DNA from: Acinetobacter sp. ANC 3832
GTDB taxonomy: Bacteria > Pseudomonadota > Gammaproteobacteria > Pseudomonadales > Moraxellaceae
Direction of reading: 5' to 3'
Length of the DNA stretch: 64,000 nt
Assembly: GCF_002135415.1 (NCBI RefSeq)
Contig: NZ_NEGJ01000004.1
Location: forward strand, 233,661 to 297,660
Under the pieces are notes generated by a model. The model searched no databases. It was not told the origin of the DNA and worked only from the letters and a program-made list of their open reading frames with translations. Made by a program: the position numbers and the translations under genes. Shown in pieces: positions 44,622-53,798 of this stretch. The stretch's first letter is position 1. Each line of letters opens with the position of its first letter.

Positions 44622-45299
44622 GTGACTCGCACCTTACATCGGCTTAAAAATGGTGTGATTTATCGCCCACGATTTTTTTTAACCTTTCTTGTTGCAGCGA
44701 TTCTTTTTATTGCTTTAAACTTCGCATCGCCGTGGGCATGGTCAACCAATTTATTATTGGGTTGGAATGTTGCCGTATATTGCTACTTATTTATGACCAT
44801 GAAAGCGTTATGGAATAGTGATTCACACCACATCCTTAAAAGAGCACAGCAGCAAGACCCGAGTAAATGGATCATTTTATTTCTGGTTATTCTGACTTTG
44901 GTGATGTGCTTCATTGCGATTATTGTTGAACTGACCCATCTTCCCAAAGAACACAGCATTAAAATAGGACATATTGCACTGTCCATCACCACCATTATTT
45001 CTGCATGGTTTTTTATGCATACGGTGTTTGCCATTCACTATGCACACGACTTTTATCTGTCTTTAAAAGCAAATAAAGAAGGTGGTTTAGATTTTCCTAA
45101 AACAGTTCAACCAACCTATCCTGATTTTTTATATTTCAGTTATGTGATTGGAACTTCGGCGCAAACAGCGGATGTATCGATCACTACAAAATCGATGCGT
45201 ATTTTGAATATTTTGCACATCCTTTTAGCCTATTGTTTTAACACTACAATTCTAGCGATTTGTATTAATGTGGCAGCGAGCTTGATTACCCCATCCTAA
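44622..45299 (+). CDS. DUF1345 membrane protein
   Basis: The start is GTG after a GGAG site. The 225-residue protein has about five hydrophobic segments, and the family signature TYPDFLYFSYVIGTSAQTADVSI near residue 165. The segment WFFMHTVFAIHYAHDFY precedes it. DUF1345 proteins are of unknown function, found in inner membranes of many proteobacteria. It stands between hcaR and the convergent mhpC-like gene. I see no evidence that it belongs to the aromatic pathway. Confidence 0.9.
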   Translation: MTRTLHRLKNGVIYRPRFFLTFLVAAILFIALNFASPWAWSTNLLLGWNVAVYCYLFMTMKALWNSDSHHILKRAQQQDPSKWIILFLVILTLVMCFIAIIVELTHLPKEHSIKIGHIALSITTIISAWFFMHTVFAIHYAHDFYLSLKANKEGGLDFPKTVQPTYPDFLYFSYVIGTSAQTADVSITTKSMRILNILHILLAYCFNTTILAICINVAASLITPS

Positions 45300-45332
45300 T
45301 TATTTCTATCTTTCTCAAAACGACTTACCAAT

Positions 45333-45362
45333 AAAAAAGGATGACCTCAGTCATCCTTTTTT
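45333..45362. terminator. Bidirectional terminator between DUF1345 and mhpC
   Basis: A 13-bp perfect stem (AAAAAAGGATGAC with GTCATCCTTTTTT) with loop CTCA separates two convergent genes. Confidence 0.9.
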
Positions 45363-45395
45363 TAGCACTATAATCAAATCTTCAACTCAAGAAAA

Positions 45396-46253
45396 TTACA
45401 CGCCACGAGCCGTTAAATAATCTTTAATCACAGTATTAAATTCTTCCGCTTTTTCCACTTGAGACCAATGACCACACTGACTGAAAATGTGAGCATCTGC
45501 ATGAGGAACTGTATTTAAAATATCCCATGAACGAGAAACAGGAATCACCACATCTTGTACGCCGTGAATCAACAATACTGGCACTGTAATGTCTTTCATT
45601 TTATCGAAGTCGAGTGGGAACTCAAAACGGTCACGATCACGTGCGCCTACAACATCCATCAAACGATTCGATGCATAGTCATTTGTAGCTGAAGCAAAAC
45701 GTACTTTAACCAATTCATCAGTGATCAAGTCTTTGTTCACTACAAACATAGAAAGTGTCTTTTTAATCCCTTCTACAGTTAACTCAGGGTTTGCATGCGC
45801 TTTCAATGCCGCAGTTTGTTTCGCACCGCCTGTACCCATAGAAACAATACCGAGAACTCGCTCAGGGTAATCCAGTACCATTTGGAAAGCTAACCAACCA
45901 CCGAGTGAGTTACCCACCACCCAAGTTTTTTCAATACCTAAAGCATCTAAAGTACGAATCGCATGATCTACCCAAGCACGGATACCATAAGCAGTATTTG
46001 GCGCAACGACAGTTTGACCATAACCAATGGTATCAATGGCGATACAACGTGCTTGCTCACCAATTTGTGGCAAGTTCAACCACCAGTTTGCCGCAGCAGA
46101 TACGCCTGTACCTGAACCATGCAAAAATAGAATAGGCGTTCCTTCACCTACTTCATGATAGTGAGTTAACTCGCCTTCAGCAGTTTCAATCCATTTATCT
46201 TCTAAACCAAAAAATGCATCAGTTTTATAATCTGGGACTTGTACAGTGCTCAT
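45396..46253 (-). CDS. mhpC: MhpC-type ring-fission product hydrolase
   Basis: The alpha/beta hydrolase of 285 residues hydrolyses the C-C bond in meta-cleavage products, giving 2-hydroxypentadienoate plus a dicarboxylate. The oxyanion segment is LFLHGSGTGVSAAANW; the nucleophile Ser is in VVGNSLGGWLAFQ; the Asp lies in IHGVQDVVIPVS and the His in CGHWSQVEK. This order fits MhpC/BphD enzymes. It acts after MhpB in the pathway, but is encoded about 2.4 kb from the hca block, beyond hcaR and DUF1345, on the same strand as the operon and downstream of the OprD gene. Confidence 0.9.
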   Translation of the reverse strand: MSTVQVPDYKTDAFFGLEDKWIETAEGELTHYHEVGEGTPILFLHGSGTGVSAAANWWLNLPQIGEQARCIAIDTIGYGQTVVAPNTAYGIRAWVDHAIRTLDALGIEKTWVVGNSLGGWLAFQMVLDYPERVLGIVSMGTGGAKQTAALKAHANPELTVEGIKKTLSMFVVNKDLITDELVKVRFASATNDYASNRLMDVVGARDRDRFEFPLDFDKMKDITVPVLLIHGVQDVVIPVSRSWDILNTVPHADAHIFSQCGHWSQVEKAEEFNTVIKDYLTARGV

Positions 46254-46445
46254 ACCTACTCCTCGTATAGCATTGATACGTGCTTGATTGACTCAATGGC
46301 ACGCTGAATAATGATAAATTCGACAATTTTACAGCTTAATATTACAGGTTCAGCAAGCATCAACTGATACTTATTTACGATGACAACCCATAAAATAACG
46401 ATTATTTAAGTTATTGTTTTTAATAAAGATATATTACTTAAAAGA

Positions 46446-46475
46446 AAAGAACGATACATCCATGTCGTTCTTTTT
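46446..46475 (-). terminator. Terminator of the OprD gene
   Basis: AAAGAACGA and TCGTTCTTT form the stem, with A- and T-run flanks, 13 bases past the stop on the minus strand. It separates OprD from mhpC. Confidence 0.75.
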
Positions 46476-46488
46476 GTCATCTTAAAAA

Positions 46489-47781
46489 TTAGAACTTAAA
46501 GGTATAAGTCGTTGCAATTCGATTTTCAATCAAATCAACAAAACCAGGCACATTGTGATAATTCACATCAATCAACATCCATTGAAAGCCCAAGCCTTTA
46601 AGCTTCCCTTCAGGCATCACATAGTTCACGATTAAGTTATTTTCATCTTCCTTACCTCGTGTACCATTACTATTCTGAATGTTCCAACCATCATAATGAC
46701 GTACTGTTGCGGTTAAACCAGAGACACCAACATCTTTAAAGTCATAGGTATAGCCGAGACTCCATGATTTTTCATCTTTACGAATAAAACTCGCAACAGA
46801 CCAATTGGCTAAATAAGGCTGAGGTACCCAACCTGAAAGTGTTGGGAAAAATGCGGCGTGATTACCATTTTCACCAAACATTTGTTGATAGCCTGCATCA
46901 ATCGTATGATTTCCGTGTGCCCAAATACCTTTGAGTGATAAGGCTTGATTATCAATCTCACCATATAAAGCATCACCCGACTGTTGGTTATCAAAATAAC
47001 GAACCTGCGCAGTAACTTTATTGTGCTCATCTAATTTTTTATTATATGTAAAACCAAGATAATTTTGACGATAGATATTGGTCACATCGCCATAGAAATA
47101 GCTTGCTGCGAATTCAGGTGTGACTTGATAATCAATACCTGCGACATACATACCATCACTATCCCCTGACTTGACCTGACTTTTTTCTGTCGCCAGTTCA
47201 TTCGGCCAAAGCTTGAAATCTTGCACTTGATTTTCATAACGCGCATTTACGCCATCTAAGTAACCTAAAGTGATTTTGGTATTTTTTAAATCTTTCGATT
47301 CTAACCAAACCCCTTCAAAGGTGGTGAGTAACTGACGTGATGGATCAAAATGAACCACTGGCGTCATTGGCAAAATTTCACCCACCCGTAACTCAGTCTG
47401 ACTGACTTTGGCTTTTAAAGTCGCTCCGAGTTTAAAGTTATCACGAGCTTGTTCATGGGTCTGATAATTGTATGGCATGATAAAGTCGTTATCACCACGA
47501 TCACCACTTAAACGTAAAGCATATTGCGCAAGAACATCGATCCCTACTTTTACAGGTCCAATGTCTGCATAACCCGATTTTGCATCCAATGTGACAGCTT
47601 GAGACCAACTACCAAAATCTTGTGGTTTGGTTGGATCAGGCTGATCTATCTGACGATCTAAATAGAAATTTCGTAATTTAAGCTGAACTTGACTATCGTC
47701 AACAAACCCTGCATGTGTTGCAGTTGTCCCTAATACCGCTGTCGCAGTACACATAGCTATCCATAATGATTGACGACGCAT
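46489..47781 (-). CDS. OprD-family outer-membrane porin
   Basis: A signal peptide of about 24 residues (MRRQSLWIAMCTATAVLGTTATHA) precedes a 405-residue beta-barrel. Family features include FVDDSQVQLKLRNFYLDRQ at the start, the repeated GYLDGVNARYENQ-like strands, HTIDAGYQQMFGENG, the Trp-rich DEKSWSLGYTYDFKDVGVSG, and a final Phe in IATTYTFKF. OprD-type porins admit aromatic acids and basic amino acids. Its place next to hca and mhpC suggests uptake of the aromatic substrate, but the channel specificity is not readable here. Confidence 0.9.
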   Translation of the reverse strand: MRRQSLWIAMCTATAVLGTTATHAGFVDDSQVQLKLRNFYLDRQIDQPDPTKPQDFGSWSQAVTLDAKSGYADIGPVKVGIDVLAQYALRLSGDRGDNDFIMPYNYQTHEQARDNFKLGATLKAKVSQTELRVGEILPMTPVVHFDPSRQLLTTFEGVWLESKDLKNTKITLGYLDGVNARYENQVQDFKLWPNELATEKSQVKSGDSDGMYVAGIDYQVTPEFAASYFYGDVTNIYRQNYLGFTYNKKLDEHNKVTAQVRYFDNQQSGDALYGEIDNQALSLKGIWAHGNHTIDAGYQQMFGENGNHAAFFPTLSGWVPQPYLANWSVASFIRKDEKSWSLGYTYDFKDVGVSGLTATVRHYDGWNIQNSNGTRGKEDENNLIVNYVMPEGKLKGLGFQWMLIDVNYHNVPGFVDLIENRIATTYTFKF

Positions 47782-48604
47782 TGTTTACCTTCCAATTGAA
47801 ACAATAATCTATGACATCATCATGCTGAACTATCAGTGGATAAAAAATCAGACTAGAGTATTAAATGACTTAGCTTAAAACTGTATTTTGACTGGCTCTT
47901 CAATTCTTAAGCTTTTTTTTAATACTTATTAACAATAAGTATTTTTAAAAGAAAAATTTCAAAAGATGATTTAAATCATTAATGAAACAGATTTTTATAT
48001 TGAAAAATGAATGAAATTCTTAAAATTTAAAATTTTTAAGCGTTTTTATGTTTAAGTTTCTCTTTGAATGATCAAAATTTTAAGTCGTACTTATAAGAAA
48101 AAACGTTGATATAACAGAAATTATCTATATGTTTGAATATCAATTAGTAACCAAGCTTACCGTATATTAAAAACACAAAAAAACTGTTCATTTTATAACT
48201 TAATTATTCACCTATTTAATATTTTAAAACATCCAAAATTATATATTAATTTTATAATAAGATAAGATCAATATTAAAATATCATATAATTTTTCTATAT
48301 TAATCTTCATCCTATTTCAGATTAATAAAAATGCTTTAAAACATTTTTATCTCTATAAATATTCACAAAAATTGATTAATAAATAACATGCTTAAGTTAA
48401 ACTTCAACCAACTAAAAAGCGATACCAAGCCTTTAAAATCAATATTATTAGCACATTTAAATATCTATCGATCAATAAAAATACAGATGTATTCCAAATA
48501 CCCTGCTCACATATTAAAATACTTATAAAGTTTTTGAATTTAATAAAAAATACTGGAATAATCCTTGAAATTTTTTAATTATTATTTACAGGATGTAATA
48601 TATT
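47782..48604. other. Long AT-rich divergent intergenic region
   Basis: The 823 bases between the OprD gene and the M20 amidohydrolase gene must hold both divergent promoters. The stretch is extremely AT-rich, with A/T blocks near 47935-48010 and 48180-48360. I found no gene, RNA or clear operator in it. A plus-strand frame starting at 48565 overlaps the amidohydrolase gene and is a shadow. Confidence 0.7.
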
Positions 48605-49945
48605 ATGAATCAGTTTCAAAAAATATTATTTGCAACGCCATTATTATTACTCACTCAAGTAAGTTTTGCCGATTGGATCAAAAGTTCTGTCGCAACAGAA
48701 GAAAACCATACTATTCAGATACGCCATCAAATCCATCAAAACCCCGAGCTAGGGAATATGGAATTTAACACATCCAAGATGGTACAAAAAGAACTCAAAT
48801 CTTATGGTATTGAAGTAAAAACTGGATTCGCAAAAACAGGGGTCATTGGTATTCTTAAGGGTGCTCAGCCTGGTCCCGTTATGGCACTCCGTGCGGATAT
48901 GGATGCTTTGCCTGTTCTGGAAAAAACAGGGTTATCTTTTGCCAGTAAAACTAAAGCGCTTTATCAAGGTAAAGAAGAATCTGTCATGCATGCTTGTGGT
49001 CATGACACGCATACAGCAATGTTACTTAGTGCTGCTAAAATTCTTGCAGCAAATAAAGATAAAATCTTAGGAACAGTTATCTTTGTATTTCAGCCTGCTG
49101 AAGAAGGTGCTGCCGATTTAGATAGTTCTAAATACGGCGATCAAGTCGGTTCACAAAAAATGATTGCCGATGGTGCATTGAATCAGCCAAAACCTGAAGT
49201 GATGTTTGGTATGCATGTGATCGCGGGTATGCCAAGCGGAAATATTTTTTATAAAGATGCCGCTATTTTAAATAGTGCAGATGAATTCCGAATTAAAATC
49301 ATTGGACAACAAGTGCATGCATCTATGCCTTGGGCAGGTCAAGATCCGATTGTTTCTTCTGCTGCTGTGATTACCAACATGCAAACTTTGATCAGTCGTT
49401 ATTCTAACCTGACCAAAGGAATGGCAGTTGTTTCAGTAGGTCAAATATCTGGTGGTACAGTCAGCAATATCATTCCAAATGAAGTCAATATGCAAGGTAC
49501 GATTCGTACTAACCAAGAAGATATTCGTCAAAATATTTTAAAACTTTTACCTGAAATGGTGAAAAACACTGCGCTTGCTAACAACACCAAAGCTGAAGTG
49601 GAATTATCGTCTTATGCACCTGTCACGTATAACGATAAAACGCTGACTCAGCTCATGGCAAAAAGTTTAGAGTCTGCAGCAGGTGCATCACAACTTCATG
49701 TGATGGGCAATAACGCCAGTGCCAGTGAAGACTTTGCTTACTATGGCAAACTCATGCCGTCTTTATTTGTGTTCTTAGGTGCAACGCCAAAAGATCAAGA
49801 TATGGATAAAGCTGCACCAAACCATAGTCCTGAGTTTATTGTGGATGATGCCACATTAAAAACAGGCGTCGAAACTCATGTCCGTTTTGTCATGGACTAC
49901 CCTGCGGTCGCTCAACAAGTACAAAGCGCATGGAAAGTGCCATAA
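48605..49945 (+). CDS. Exported M20-family amidohydrolase (HipO/ILR1-like)
   Basis: A signal peptide (MNQFQKILFATPLLLLTQVSFA) precedes a 424-residue metallo-amidohydrolase. Metal-binding motifs are ALRADMDALPV, HACGHDTHTAMLL and QPAEEGA (with the catalytic Glu pair). VSVGQISGGTVSNIIPNEVNMQGTIRT forms the dimer domain. HipO/ILR1 members hydrolyse N-acyl amino acids such as hippurate, but most are cytoplasmic; this one is exported. It faces the OprD gene and is followed by another porin, so uptake of a cleaved product is plausible. Confidence 0.88.
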   Translation: MNQFQKILFATPLLLLTQVSFADWIKSSVATEENHTIQIRHQIHQNPELGNMEFNTSKMVQKELKSYGIEVKTGFAKTGVIGILKGAQPGPVMALRADMDALPVLEKTGLSFASKTKALYQGKEESVMHACGHDTHTAMLLSAAKILAANKDKILGTVIFVFQPAEEGAADLDSSKYGDQVGSQKMIADGALNQPKPEVMFGMHVIAGMPSGNIFYKDAAILNSADEFRIKIIGQQVHASMPWAGQDPIVSSAAVITNMQTLISRYSNLTKGMAVVSVGQISGGTVSNIIPNEVNMQGTIRTNQEDIRQNILKLLPEMVKNTALANNTKAEVELSSYAPVTYNDKTLTQLMAKSLESAAGASQLHVMGNNASASEDFAYYGKLMPSLFVFLGATPKDQDMDKAAPNHSPEFIVDDATLKTGVETHVRFVMDYPAVAQQVQSAWKVP

Positions 49946-50125
49946 CGTTGAGTTGCTCAACCTCAAGTCAGTGACTTTAATTTAAGCAAAACCTCAACTA
50001 TTTCAAACTCAATTGAATCATTTCGCAATGCCTCAATACATCATTTTTTGTATTGAGCGCTTGCTCTTTGCCTGTTTATTTTCAGCAGTCATTTATACCC
50101 CCATCTTAAACAAGGACTTATTAAG

Positions 50126-51310
50126 ATGAATAAAATTTATACCCTTCTTGCGCTTTCTACACTCATTGGTACAGGTTCTGCATATGCAGGAACCATCAAT
50201 ATTGGTGACTCAAAAACGGATTTAGGTGGCTTAAATATTGGCGGTGCTGTTCGTGGTGCTTATGTCTACAAAGATTTCGCCGATGATATGAGCGAAGGCT
50301 CAAGCAATGGACAATTTAAATTTCTCGATATCAAACTGATGTTAAATTATGAAAATCCCAATTGGCTTGCCTCTTTCGAAGCGCGTTGCTATCAATATGA
50401 CCGTTTATGTGATGCAGTCTTTATCCGTGATGCTTGGTTGGGTTATAAGCTTTCTGAAAAAAGTCGTGTTTCAGTTGGACAACAAGATGTTGAGTTCGGT
50501 TTTGGTCGATATTGGGGTAATACCAACTATGGTTCACTCTTCTCATCAATGGGCTTTGAAGGCGTAGAAAACGTCGGTATAAAGTACAACTTAAATCAAA
50601 ATAACTACGCTTTTGCACTTGGTTTCTATCCAAAAGATGGTGGTAATTTTAAAGGTGTCAGTAAAGACTCAAGTCGTTATGGCGTGAGTTATGTTGAAGC
50701 CGATGACATTGAAAATGGCACACATATTGAAGAAGAAAATATCTGGGCAACACGCTTTGCTAAAACATTTAAAATTGATGCAGAAAAAAACTTTAAAACT
50801 GAAGTTGGTGCATCATATTTGCACTCTGACCTAGACAATCGAATCAGTGGTGAAACGGGTAAACGAGACTCTTGGAATGCTTTTGCGACAACGGATTACC
50901 AAAACTGGCAATGGTTGATTATTGCAGGACAACAAAAAGTAGACAATGCTGATGCATTACATCCAAATGATTCGACCTTAGGTGCGCGTGATTATTCTTA
51001 TCAAGTGGCCAATGATGGAAAGTTCATGTTGAATGAAATCAATTATTCGATTAAACAACCTTTTGAAAATGTTCCTGAAATTAAACCTTATCTATCTTAT
51101 GGTAAGTATTACAAAGATCTAACAGGCTCGCTTGATTCAGAACGACTCAATGCGGGTGTGTATTTCTTCTACAAAGACATCGGTGTTCAGGCAGAATATA
51201 TCATCAGTAAGAATGATCCTGCTGTTGGTGGCAGTAGCACTTCACTTGCTCAAGGTGACAATCAAGACACCAATAAAATGTTTGCTTTTTCAATTGGTTA
51301 CTTTTTTTAA
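50126..51310 (+). CDS. Outer-membrane porin, 394 residues
   Basis: A signal peptide of 21 residues (MNKIYTLLALSTLIGTGSAYA) is followed by a beta-barrel protein ending in a terminal Phe (FAFSIGYFF). Strands include LGGLNIGGAVRGAYVYKDF and SRVSVGQQDVEFGFGRYWGNTNYGS. It is of the DcaP-/porin-like type with a single Cys pair region (ARCYQYDRLCDAVF). The ATG lies behind AAGGA. It starts 180 bases after the amidohydrolase gene and could be co-regulated with it. The exact porin subfamily is uncertain. Confidence 0.8.
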   Translation: MNKIYTLLALSTLIGTGSAYAGTINIGDSKTDLGGLNIGGAVRGAYVYKDFADDMSEGSSNGQFKFLDIKLMLNYENPNWLASFEARCYQYDRLCDAVFIRDAWLGYKLSEKSRVSVGQQDVEFGFGRYWGNTNYGSLFSSMGFEGVENVGIKYNLNQNNYAFALGFYPKDGGNFKGVSKDSSRYGVSYVEADDIENGTHIEEENIWATRFAKTFKIDAEKNFKTEVGASYLHSDLDNRISGETGKRDSWNAFATTDYQNWQWLIIAGQQKVDNADALHPNDSTLGARDYSYQVANDGKFMLNEINYSIKQPFENVPEIKPYLSYGKYYKDLTGSLDSERLNAGVYFFYKDIGVQAEYIISKNDPAVGGSSTSLAQGDNQDTNKMFAFSIGYFF

Positions 51311-51357
51311 TCAAAATAAATTTTGAAATTCCTATTCAATACTCATTTCATGGTCAA

Positions 51358-51384
51358 AATAGCATTCTAAAATAGAATGCTATT
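51358..51384. terminator. Hairpin between the porin and PHP genes
   Basis: A 12-bp perfect stem (AATAGCATTCTA with its complement) around AAA lies between convergent genes. The T-run is short. Confidence 0.7.
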
Positions 51385-51406
51385 CAACAAATAAGCTGAT
51401 ACAACG

Positions 51407-52258
51407 CTAAACAAAACTCTCCCAAATTCCAACTTGTCCTTCTTTTACTTTTGGAATATTGCCTAGTCGAATCCACGGCATATTATCACCATGAAAATCA
51501 CTTCCCACAGAAACTTTTAAATCATGTTCCGCAATAATTCGATCCACCATTTGACGAGTAGATAAGGGTTCAATGGAGGGAGGTAACTCAATTGCATCAC
51601 CACCATGTTCTGCAAACAGCTCAATTAAATAACGAACATTGGTTGCAGATAAATCATACCGTGTCGGATGAGCCAACACAGCAAACCCTTGGCTTTGATG
51701 GATCACTTCAATGGTTTCAGCCAAACCTAAACCATCAAATTTGACATAAGCCTTTTTGCCTTCTTTAATGTACTTATCAAAAGCTTGTTGTGGTCTTGCT
51801 ACATATTTCTTTTCTACGAGTGTTTTCGCAATATGTGTACGAGTAATACGGTCTGCAATACCGTCTACTTTTACAATAACATCTGCATAAATATCCTCAC
51901 CAATTAAAGGAGTGAGTAAATCACAAATTTTCTGAGCACGTTCTGCTCGAATCTTTTTTTGTTGTTCAAGAAGCTTTTGTAAAGGTTCATGATTTTGCAT
52001 ATTTAACGCAATAATATGCACCCCATAACTTTTTTTCGTTGCAGGTCTAGACCACTGACTGGATATCTCAACACCTGAAATAATACGGATTGGATAAGCT
52101 TTCGCAACAAATTCAGCTTGTTTTAAGCCATCCATCGTATCATGATCGGTTAAAGCAAGTGTGTGGATCCCTTTTTCAACAGCAGCTTGCACAAGCAGCT
52201 CTGGAGATAAAGTTCCATCAGAAATATTACTATGTGTATGTAAATCTACGCCTTGCAT
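51407..52258 (-). CDS. PHP-domain phosphoesterase (RNase AM/TrpH type)
   Basis: The 283-residue product has the PHP metal-binding motifs: VDLHTHSNISDGTLSP at residue 4, LTDHDTMDGLKQ, a conserved ISGVEISSQW, FAVLAHPTRYD and VGSDFHGDN. The order and length match the YciV/TrpH (RNase AM) group. In E. coli the enzyme matures the 5' ends of rRNA and degrades oligoribonucleotides. It is cytoplasmic. It starts 44 bases from yciB, in divergent orientation, and shares a promoter region with it. Confidence 0.9.
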   Translation of the reverse strand: MQGVDLHTHSNISDGTLSPELLVQAAVEKGIHTLALTDHDTMDGLKQAEFVAKAYPIRIISGVEISSQWSRPATKKSYGVHIIALNMQNHEPLQKLLEQQKKIRAERAQKICDLLTPLIGEDIYADVIVKVDGIADRITRTHIAKTLVEKKYVARPQQAFDKYIKEGKKAYVKFDGLGLAETIEVIHQSQGFAVLAHPTRYDLSATNVRYLIELFAEHGGDAIELPPSIEPLSTRQMVDRIIAEHDLKVSVGSDFHGDNMPWIRLGNIPKVKEGQVGIWESFV

Positions 52259-52302
52259 CTCTTATACTATCCCATCCACCTGAACAGACTAGATACTTTA
52301 AC

Positions 52303-52917
52303 ATGAAAGCACTTTTAGACTTTGTGCCACTCATAATTTTCTTTTATTTATATAAAACCGTAGATCCTAAAGATACACATCATCCTTTATTAGAGTTGAT
52401 TGGTTCTGCAGGGGGAATCGATAATAATAATATCTTAGTGGCAACCACTGGACTTATTATTTCGATGCTGGTTGTCTATGGCGCATTATTTGTGATGCAA
52501 AAATTCCGTTTAGAAAAACAACAATGGATTGTGTTGTTTATGACGGTCATTTTTGGTGGTATTACATTAATGCTGAGTGATGACTTTTATATTCGCCTTA
52601 AAGCAGCACTTTTAAATTTAGTTTTTGCAGGCGCTTTCCTTCTTTCTCCATTTGTTGGTAAAGAACGTACACCGCTAATTAAGCGATTATTTGGTCCAGT
52701 ATTGGACTTAACTGAGCAAGGTTGGAAAAATCTGAACTATGCTTGGGCAGTGATGTTTATTGTTATGTCTTTATTGCATGTATTTTTTGCCTTTTTATAT
52801 GCAGGCGGGAAATATTGGGGCGAATTCACCGCATTTGGCGACATGATTGTCATGTTTTCCTTTATCATTATCCAGTTTATTATTTTACGTAAGCACTTTA
52901 AGTCTTCCGATGAATAA
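52303..52917 (+). CDS. yciB: Septation/intracellular-septation protein A YciB
   Basis: The 204-residue inner-membrane protein starts MKALLDFVPLIIFFYLYKTV, a highly conserved YciB N-terminus. Five or six hydrophobic segments follow, with GGITLMLSDDFYIRLKAALLNLVFAGAFL and NYAWAVMFIVMSLLHVFFAFLY. I take the ATG at 52303; the open frame extends 71 codons upstream across the divergent PHP gene and is not real there. YciB/IspA affects envelope integrity and cell division in E. coli. It is followed by a YciI gene, as in other gammaproteobacteria. Confidence 0.94.
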   Translation: MKALLDFVPLIIFFYLYKTVDPKDTHHPLLELIGSAGGIDNNNILVATTGLIISMLVVYGALFVMQKFRLEKQQWIVLFMTVIFGGITLMLSDDFYIRLKAALLNLVFAGAFLLSPFVGKERTPLIKRLFGPVLDLTEQGWKNLNYAWAVMFIVMSLLHVFFAFLYAGGKYWGEFTAFGDMIVMFSFIIIQFIILRKHFKSSDE

Positions 52918-52942
52918 TTTTTTATAAAATTAGAGAAGTGAT

Positions 52943-53245
52943 ATGCCTTTATTTGTAATTACATGTACTGATCACGAAGGTACAGTAGAAAAACGCCTTG
53001 CAACACGCCCTCAACATTTAGTACGTTTAGAAAAATTAGATGCCGAAGGTCGTGTTATCGTTGCGGGTGCGATGCCGAAAGATCGTGAAAATCCACATGC
53101 AGGTTTCTATGGTAGCACCATGATTCTCGATTTTGATAGCAGAGAAGCGCTTGATCTATGGCTACAAGATGAACCTTTTATAAAAGAAGGTATCTATAGC
53201 CATGTGGATGTAAAACCATTTAATAAAGCATTGCCTAAAGGATAA
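52943..53245 (+). CDS. YciI family protein
   Basis: The 100-residue product reads MPLFVITCTDHEGTVEKRLATRPQHLVRLEKL and continues VAGAMPKDRENPHAGFYGSTMILDFDSREAL, the YCII-related ferredoxin-like fold with the conserved His-x-x-Asp region. The function is unknown. It lies 25 bases after yciB and 4 bases before the next gene, indicating an operon. Confidence 0.93.
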   Translation: MPLFVITCTDHEGTVEKRLATRPQHLVRLEKLDAEGRVIVAGAMPKDRENPHAGFYGSTMILDFDSREALDLWLQDEPFIKEGIYSHVDVKPFNKALPKG

Positions 53246-53249
53246 TAAG

Positions 53250-53762
53250 ATGCATGTTGTGGTCAAAAGCTTACTCGGCTTATCGTTAATTTGTTCATCT
53301 GCATGGGCTGAACCTCCATCACAGAATTCGGCTCCCGCAGTTCAAGCAACGACTGCAACAGCTCCAGCGAATCCAAACCAACCTGCACTTAAGCCTAGTA
53401 TCATTTCTGCTGTGGCGGGTGCAAATGTAAGCAATCATGCTCAAGCACAGGCGCAAGAAAATAAGCCTTTGACTGCAGAACAGATTGCAAAAGAAAAAGT
53501 CTCTCAAGAAGCCAAAGTTAAAGCCTTAGTGAAAGACCAAGCAACTCGTTTACAGCAACTTGAAAAAGCCAATTTAGAAGCCTTATCGCAAAACCAAGAG
53601 TTACAGCTGAAAAATGATAGCTTGGGTGTTCAAGTTCAAGTTTTACAAAGTGAAGCCAGCGCTCAAATGTTTCTCTATGGCGCTGCAACCATTGCAGTTG
53701 GCGTATTATTGGGCTTTTTAATTGCAAGTTATGTCTATACGAAACGTCGTCGTCAGTGGTAA
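53250..53762 (+). CDS. Exported coiled-coil protein with C-terminal membrane anchor
   Basis: The 170-residue product has a signal peptide (MHVVVKSLLGLSLICSSAWA), a Pro/Ala-rich linker (about residues 22-75), a predicted coiled coil (residues 75-135, AEQIAKEKVSQEAKVKALVKDQATRLQQLEKANLEA...), and a C-terminal hydrophobic helix FLYGAATIAVGVLLGFLIASYVY followed by KRRRQW. The C-terminal part recalls the TIGR04211 'SH3 domain protein' family, but the SH3 part is missing. It would be anchored in the inner membrane by its C-terminus with the coiled coil in the periplasm. Function unknown. Confidence 0.7.
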   Translation: MHVVVKSLLGLSLICSSAWAEPPSQNSAPAVQATTATAPANPNQPALKPSIISAVAGANVSNHAQAQAQENKPLTAEQIAKEKVSQEAKVKALVKDQATRLQQLEKANLEALSQNQELQLKNDSLGVQVQVLQSEASAQMFLYGAATIAVGVLLGFLIASYVYTKRRRQW

Positions 53763-53798
53763 TCCACTGACTCGTTTCTTTTAAAGGATTATGCTGCT

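Noticed and set aside
52090..52302. A 71-codon extension at the N-terminus of yciB
   Set aside because: It lies antisense in the PHP gene; the conserved YciB N-terminus begins at 52303.
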